NCBI GenBank assembly: GCA_023807065.1
Contig: JAJJLU010004032.1
Coordinates: 1 to 20,089 of the forward strand
Length of the DNA: 20,089 nt
Direction: 5' to 3'
Source: Isotricha intestinalis
Taxonomy: Eukaryota; Ciliophora; Litostomatea; Vestibuliferida; Isotrichidae
Under the pieces are notes generated by a model that saw nothing but the letters and a program-made list of their open reading frames with translations, was not told the origin of the DNA and ran no database searches. Position numbers and translations under genes: made by a program. Shown here piece by piece: positions 17,825-20,089 of this stretch (the stretch's first letter is position 1; each line of letters begins with the position of its first letter).

Positions 17825-20089
17825 ATGTCAACTGAAAATAAAAAAATAAACTTAGAAAATTGTGAATTTACATCAAAAGGGAAAAGATTAAATTCTCCTA
17901 ATTCACTAAATGCATTACAATTAATAGGAGTGTCAATAGATGATTTAAATAAAATATCGTTAGAAAGATATATAAGAAGACATCCAGAATGTAGAAATTT
18001 ACCGAAAGAACTTATCCAAGAAAGATATGATCATTTTGAGAAAACAAGAACAGATTTAATTAAAGAAGCTCAAGAGAAAAGAAAATTATTAATTGAAAAT
18101 AATAAAAATAATGATTATATTGAAGAAGAAGAAAAAGATAATAAAAAAGAAAAACCGAAATTAGAAAATGAAGAAAATAAAGAAGAAGGTGAAGAAAATA
18201 AAGAAGAAGAAAAAAAAGAAGGTGAAGAAAAGAAAGAAGAAGGAGAAGAAAAAAAAGAAGATGAAGAAAATAAAGAAGAAGGAGAAGAAAAAAAAGAAGA
18301 TGAAGAAAATAAAGAAGAAACAAAAAATGAAGGTGAAGAAAATGAAGAAGAAAATTTAAATAAATCAATGAAAAAAAAAAAAAAAGAAGAAAAAATATCT
18401 CCAATTCTCTTAGAAGAAAGAAAAAAAATTGAATTAATAAGAAAACAACAAGAAGATAATTTAAGAAATATAATTAATTATGAATTTGATTTAGAAGAAC
18501 AAAGAAAAAAATTTGATTTAAAAATAAAAGCTCAAAGAGAAAAAGAAGAAATGCAAAAAATAGAAAAATTAAAACAAGAAGAAAGAAGATTAAAAGAAGA
18601 ATCCAAGAAAAAAAAAGAAAAAGAAGAAAAAAAAAGATTAGAATTAATAGAAGAAGAAAATAAAAATAAAGAAAAAGAAAAAGAAATTGAGAAACAAAAA
18701 CAAGAAGAAAAAGAAAAAATATTAAATGAAGAAAAAAGGAAAAAACAATTATTTGAAGTAAGAAAAAAAAAAGAAGAAGAATTTAAAGAAAAAATAAATA
18801 AAATAAATGAAGAAGAAGAAAAAAAAAAAGAAAAAATGCAAAGAAGATATTTAAGAAGAGAAAAAAGAAGACAAAAAAATTTAGAAAAAATAAAAGAACA
18901 ATTTCTTCAAAAAAATGAAGATAATAAAAAAAAAACAGAAGAAAATATAAAAAGAGCAAAAGAAAATAAAGATAAACTTTTAAAAGAAAAAATAGAAAAC
19001 TTTGAAAAGAGACAAAAATCATTAATGGAAAAACAAAAAAAAAAAGATGAAGAAAAAGAAAAAGAATTAAGCGTTATAACTGAAAAACAAAAAAAAAAAG
19101 CTGAAGATATAAAAAAAGTTTTAAATGAACATGATGAAAAATATGAAGAAGAAAGATTAAAATTAATTGAAAAAATGGAAAAAAGAGATAAAATAGTTAA
19201 AAAAATTAAAGAAGATAATGAAATTGAAAATTTAAAAAAAGCTAATAAATTATTTATTTCAATGGAAGAAAAAAAATTTAGAGTTATGAGAAAAGAAAAA
19301 ATTGATGAATATAACAGAAAAAAAAAAATGGAAGAAATTAATGAAAGAATGGAAAGACTAGAAAAAATAAAAAAAGAAAAAGAATTAATCTTAATAGAAA
19401 AAAAAAAGATGGATGAAGAAATAAAAGAAAAGAAATTAATTATGAACGCTAGATTAAGAAAAGTTCATTCTTTAGATAGATCATTTACAAAAGAGCAAGT
19501 GTTAGATTATGTTCTTAAAGGAGTTAAATTACCTCCTCCAGAAAAAAAAGAAGAAGAAGAAGAAAAAAAAGAAGAAGAGAACAATGAAGGAGAAGAAAAC
19601 AAAGAAGGTGAAGAAAATAATGAAGGTGAAGAAAATAAAGAAGGAGAAGAAAATAAAGAAGGAGAAGAGAATAAAGAAGGTGAAGAAAATAAAGAAGGAG
19701 AAGAAAATAAAGAAGGAGAAGAGAATAAAGAAGGAGAAGAAAATAAAGAAGGAGAAGATAATATAGAAAAGGCAGACAATAAAGAAGGAGAAGAAAATAA
19801 AGAAGGAGAAGATAATAATCAAGGAGAAAATAAAGAAGGAGAAGTTATTGAAGGATTTGCTGATGAAGAAGAAAAAGAAGAAGGGAGAATTATCAGTAAA
19901 GAAGAAGAGAATGAAAATGATAAACAAACTAAAAATGTAGGAGATTTCTTACAAAAAGTTGAAGAGAAAAAAGCTGAATTAGATGCTGAAGTTAAAAAAT
20001 TTGAAGAAGAAGCTGCTGAAAGAGAAAGAGCAATTAAATTAGAAATGGAAAAAGATCCTTCGAAAGAAGAACAATTAAAAGAAGAACAA
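17825..20089 (+). CDS. Large Lys/Glu coiled-coil protein, 3' end beyond window
   Basis: The frame is open from ATG at 17825 to the window edge: 755 codons with no stop, so it is incomplete at the C-terminus. Residues about 24-70 form the only compact part: NSPNSLNALQLIGVSIDDL, then RYIRRHPECRNLPKELIQE. The S-P-x-S-L pattern followed by a Gly-hydrophobic pair resembles the N-terminal motif of ciliate and algal coiled-coil proteins. An acidic repeat block (about 18178-18350) is followed by a roughly 350-residue highly charged coiled coil. A short non-repetitive segment (ARLRKVHSLDRSFTKEQVL) and a Pro cluster (LPPPEKK) precede the second repeat block of G-E-E-N-K-E units. After it, DFLQKVEEKKAELDAE resumes the coiled coil. 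Gln is always CAA. It is probably a structural cytoskeletal or ciliary protein; the specific role is unknown. Confidence 0.85.
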   Translation, partial: MSTENKKINLENCEFTSKGKRLNSPNSLNALQLIGVSIDDLNKISLERYIRRHPECRNLPKELIQERYDHFEKTRTDLIKEAQEKRKLLIENNKNNDYIEEEEKDNKKEKPKLENEENKEEGEENKEEEKKEGEEKKEEGEEKKEDEENKEEGEEKKEDEENKEETKNEGEENEEENLNKSMKKKKKEEKISPILLEERKKIELIRKQQEDNLRNIINYEFDLEEQRKKFDLKIKAQREKEEMQKIEKLKQEERRLKEESKKKKEKEEKKRLELIEEENKNKEKEKEIEKQKQEEKEKILNEEKRKKQLFEVRKKKEEEFKEKINKINEEEEKKKEKMQRRYLRREKRRQKNLEKIKEQFLQKNEDNKKKTEENIKRAKENKDKLLKEKIENFEKRQKSLMEKQKKKDEEKEKELSVITEKQKKKAEDIKKVLNEHDEKYEEERLKLIEKMEKRDKIVKKIKEDNEIENLKKANKLFISMEEKKFRVMRKEKIDEYNRKKKMEEINERMERLEKIKKEKELILIEKKKMDEEIKEKKLIMNARLRKVHSLDRSFTKEQVLDYVLKGVKLPPPEKKEEEEEKKEEENNEGEENKEGEENNEGEENKEGEENKEGEENKEGEENKEGEENKEGEENKEGEENKEGEDNIEKADNKEGEENKEGEDNNQGENKEGEVIEGFADEEEKEEGRIISKEEENENDKQTKNVGDFLQKVEEKKAELDAEVKKFEEEAAERERAIKLEMEKDPSKEEQLKEEQ
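18178..18350 (+). repeat. Degenerate acidic repeat block (K-E-E-G-E-E-N/K)
   Basis: Imperfect purine-rich repeats code for variants of KEEGEENKEE and KEDEENKEEGEE inside the coiled-coil gene. Units differ from one another more than in the downstream block, suggesting an older array. Confidence 0.75.
19587..19842 (+). repeat. 18-nt coding minisatellite (G-E-E-N-K-E units)
   Basis: About a dozen near-identical 18-nt units of the form GGAGAAGAAAATAAAGAA code for GEENKE. A few carry GGT for GGA, GAG for GAA or AAC for AAT, and the array is broken by one variant segment (EENIEKADN) near 19760. The unit length keeps the frame, so copy number can change without breaking the gene. Confidence 0.88.

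Noticed and set aside
18060..19927. Long frames opposite or out of frame with the Lys/Glu coiled-coil gene
   Set aside because: They are shadows of GAA/AAA repeats; the sense frame is continuous for 755 codons.
1..20089. A ciliate code with UAA/UAG = Gln (or UGA = Cys) for the whole window
   Set aside because: The intact genes, including one of 1757 codons, have no internal TAA, TAG or TGA and use CAA for Gln and TGT/TGC for Cys.
1..20089. tRNA, rRNA, CRISPR array, telomere repeats or transposase genes
   Set aside because: I looked for tRNA T-arm signatures, spaced direct repeats, short telomere-like tandem arrays and transposase motifs and saw none.

Overview
The window looks like nuclear DNA of a ciliated or flagellated protist, most likely a ciliate. 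It is roughly four-fifths A+T, its proteins are rich in Asn and Lys, and genes lie on both strands with short gaps. One clear spliceosomal-type intron of only 29 nt is visible. Several products look cytoskeletal or ciliary: a SHIPPO-repeat protein, an F-x-P-x-I-N repeat/EF-hand protein, and Lys/Glu coiled-coil proteins. The intact genes use CAA for Gln and end at TAA or TAG, so they read in the standard code. That excludes the UAR=Gln code of many ciliates for these genes, and they give no sign of UGA=Cys.

Left end (1-1750): a large near-perfect palindrome with arms of at least 351 bp and a 1-bp centre joins two head-to-head copies of a broken zDHHC palmitoyltransferase gene. It is followed by a tail-to-tail broken gene resembling the CAP/SCP family. 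These reading frames carry stops and frameshifts. Next comes an intact minus-strand old-yellow-enzyme-type flavin oxidoreductase with an N-terminal membrane anchor (2160-3314), divergent from a plus-strand SHIPPO-repeat protein (3452-5065).

Centre (5066-12360): a gene-poor AT-rich gap leads to a 1757-residue secreted or surface type I membrane protein (6209-11482), followed by another long gap that may hold worn coding remnants.

Right half (12361-20089): a two-exon coiled-coil protein with two CxxC motifs; a gene with repeated F-x-P-x-I-N motifs and one EF-hand that is split by a +1 frameshift at an AAA-TAA; a small Ser/Asp-rich minus-strand protein; a decayed NEK-type kinase on the minus strand; and a long Lys/Glu coiled-coil protein that runs off the right edge. 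These probable axonemal or cytoskeletal genes may be neighbours only by chance. The most notable structures are the palindrome, the shared and different lesions of its two gene copies, the AAA-TAA frameshift, and the predominance of TAA/TAG over TGA among the nonsense codons of the relics.
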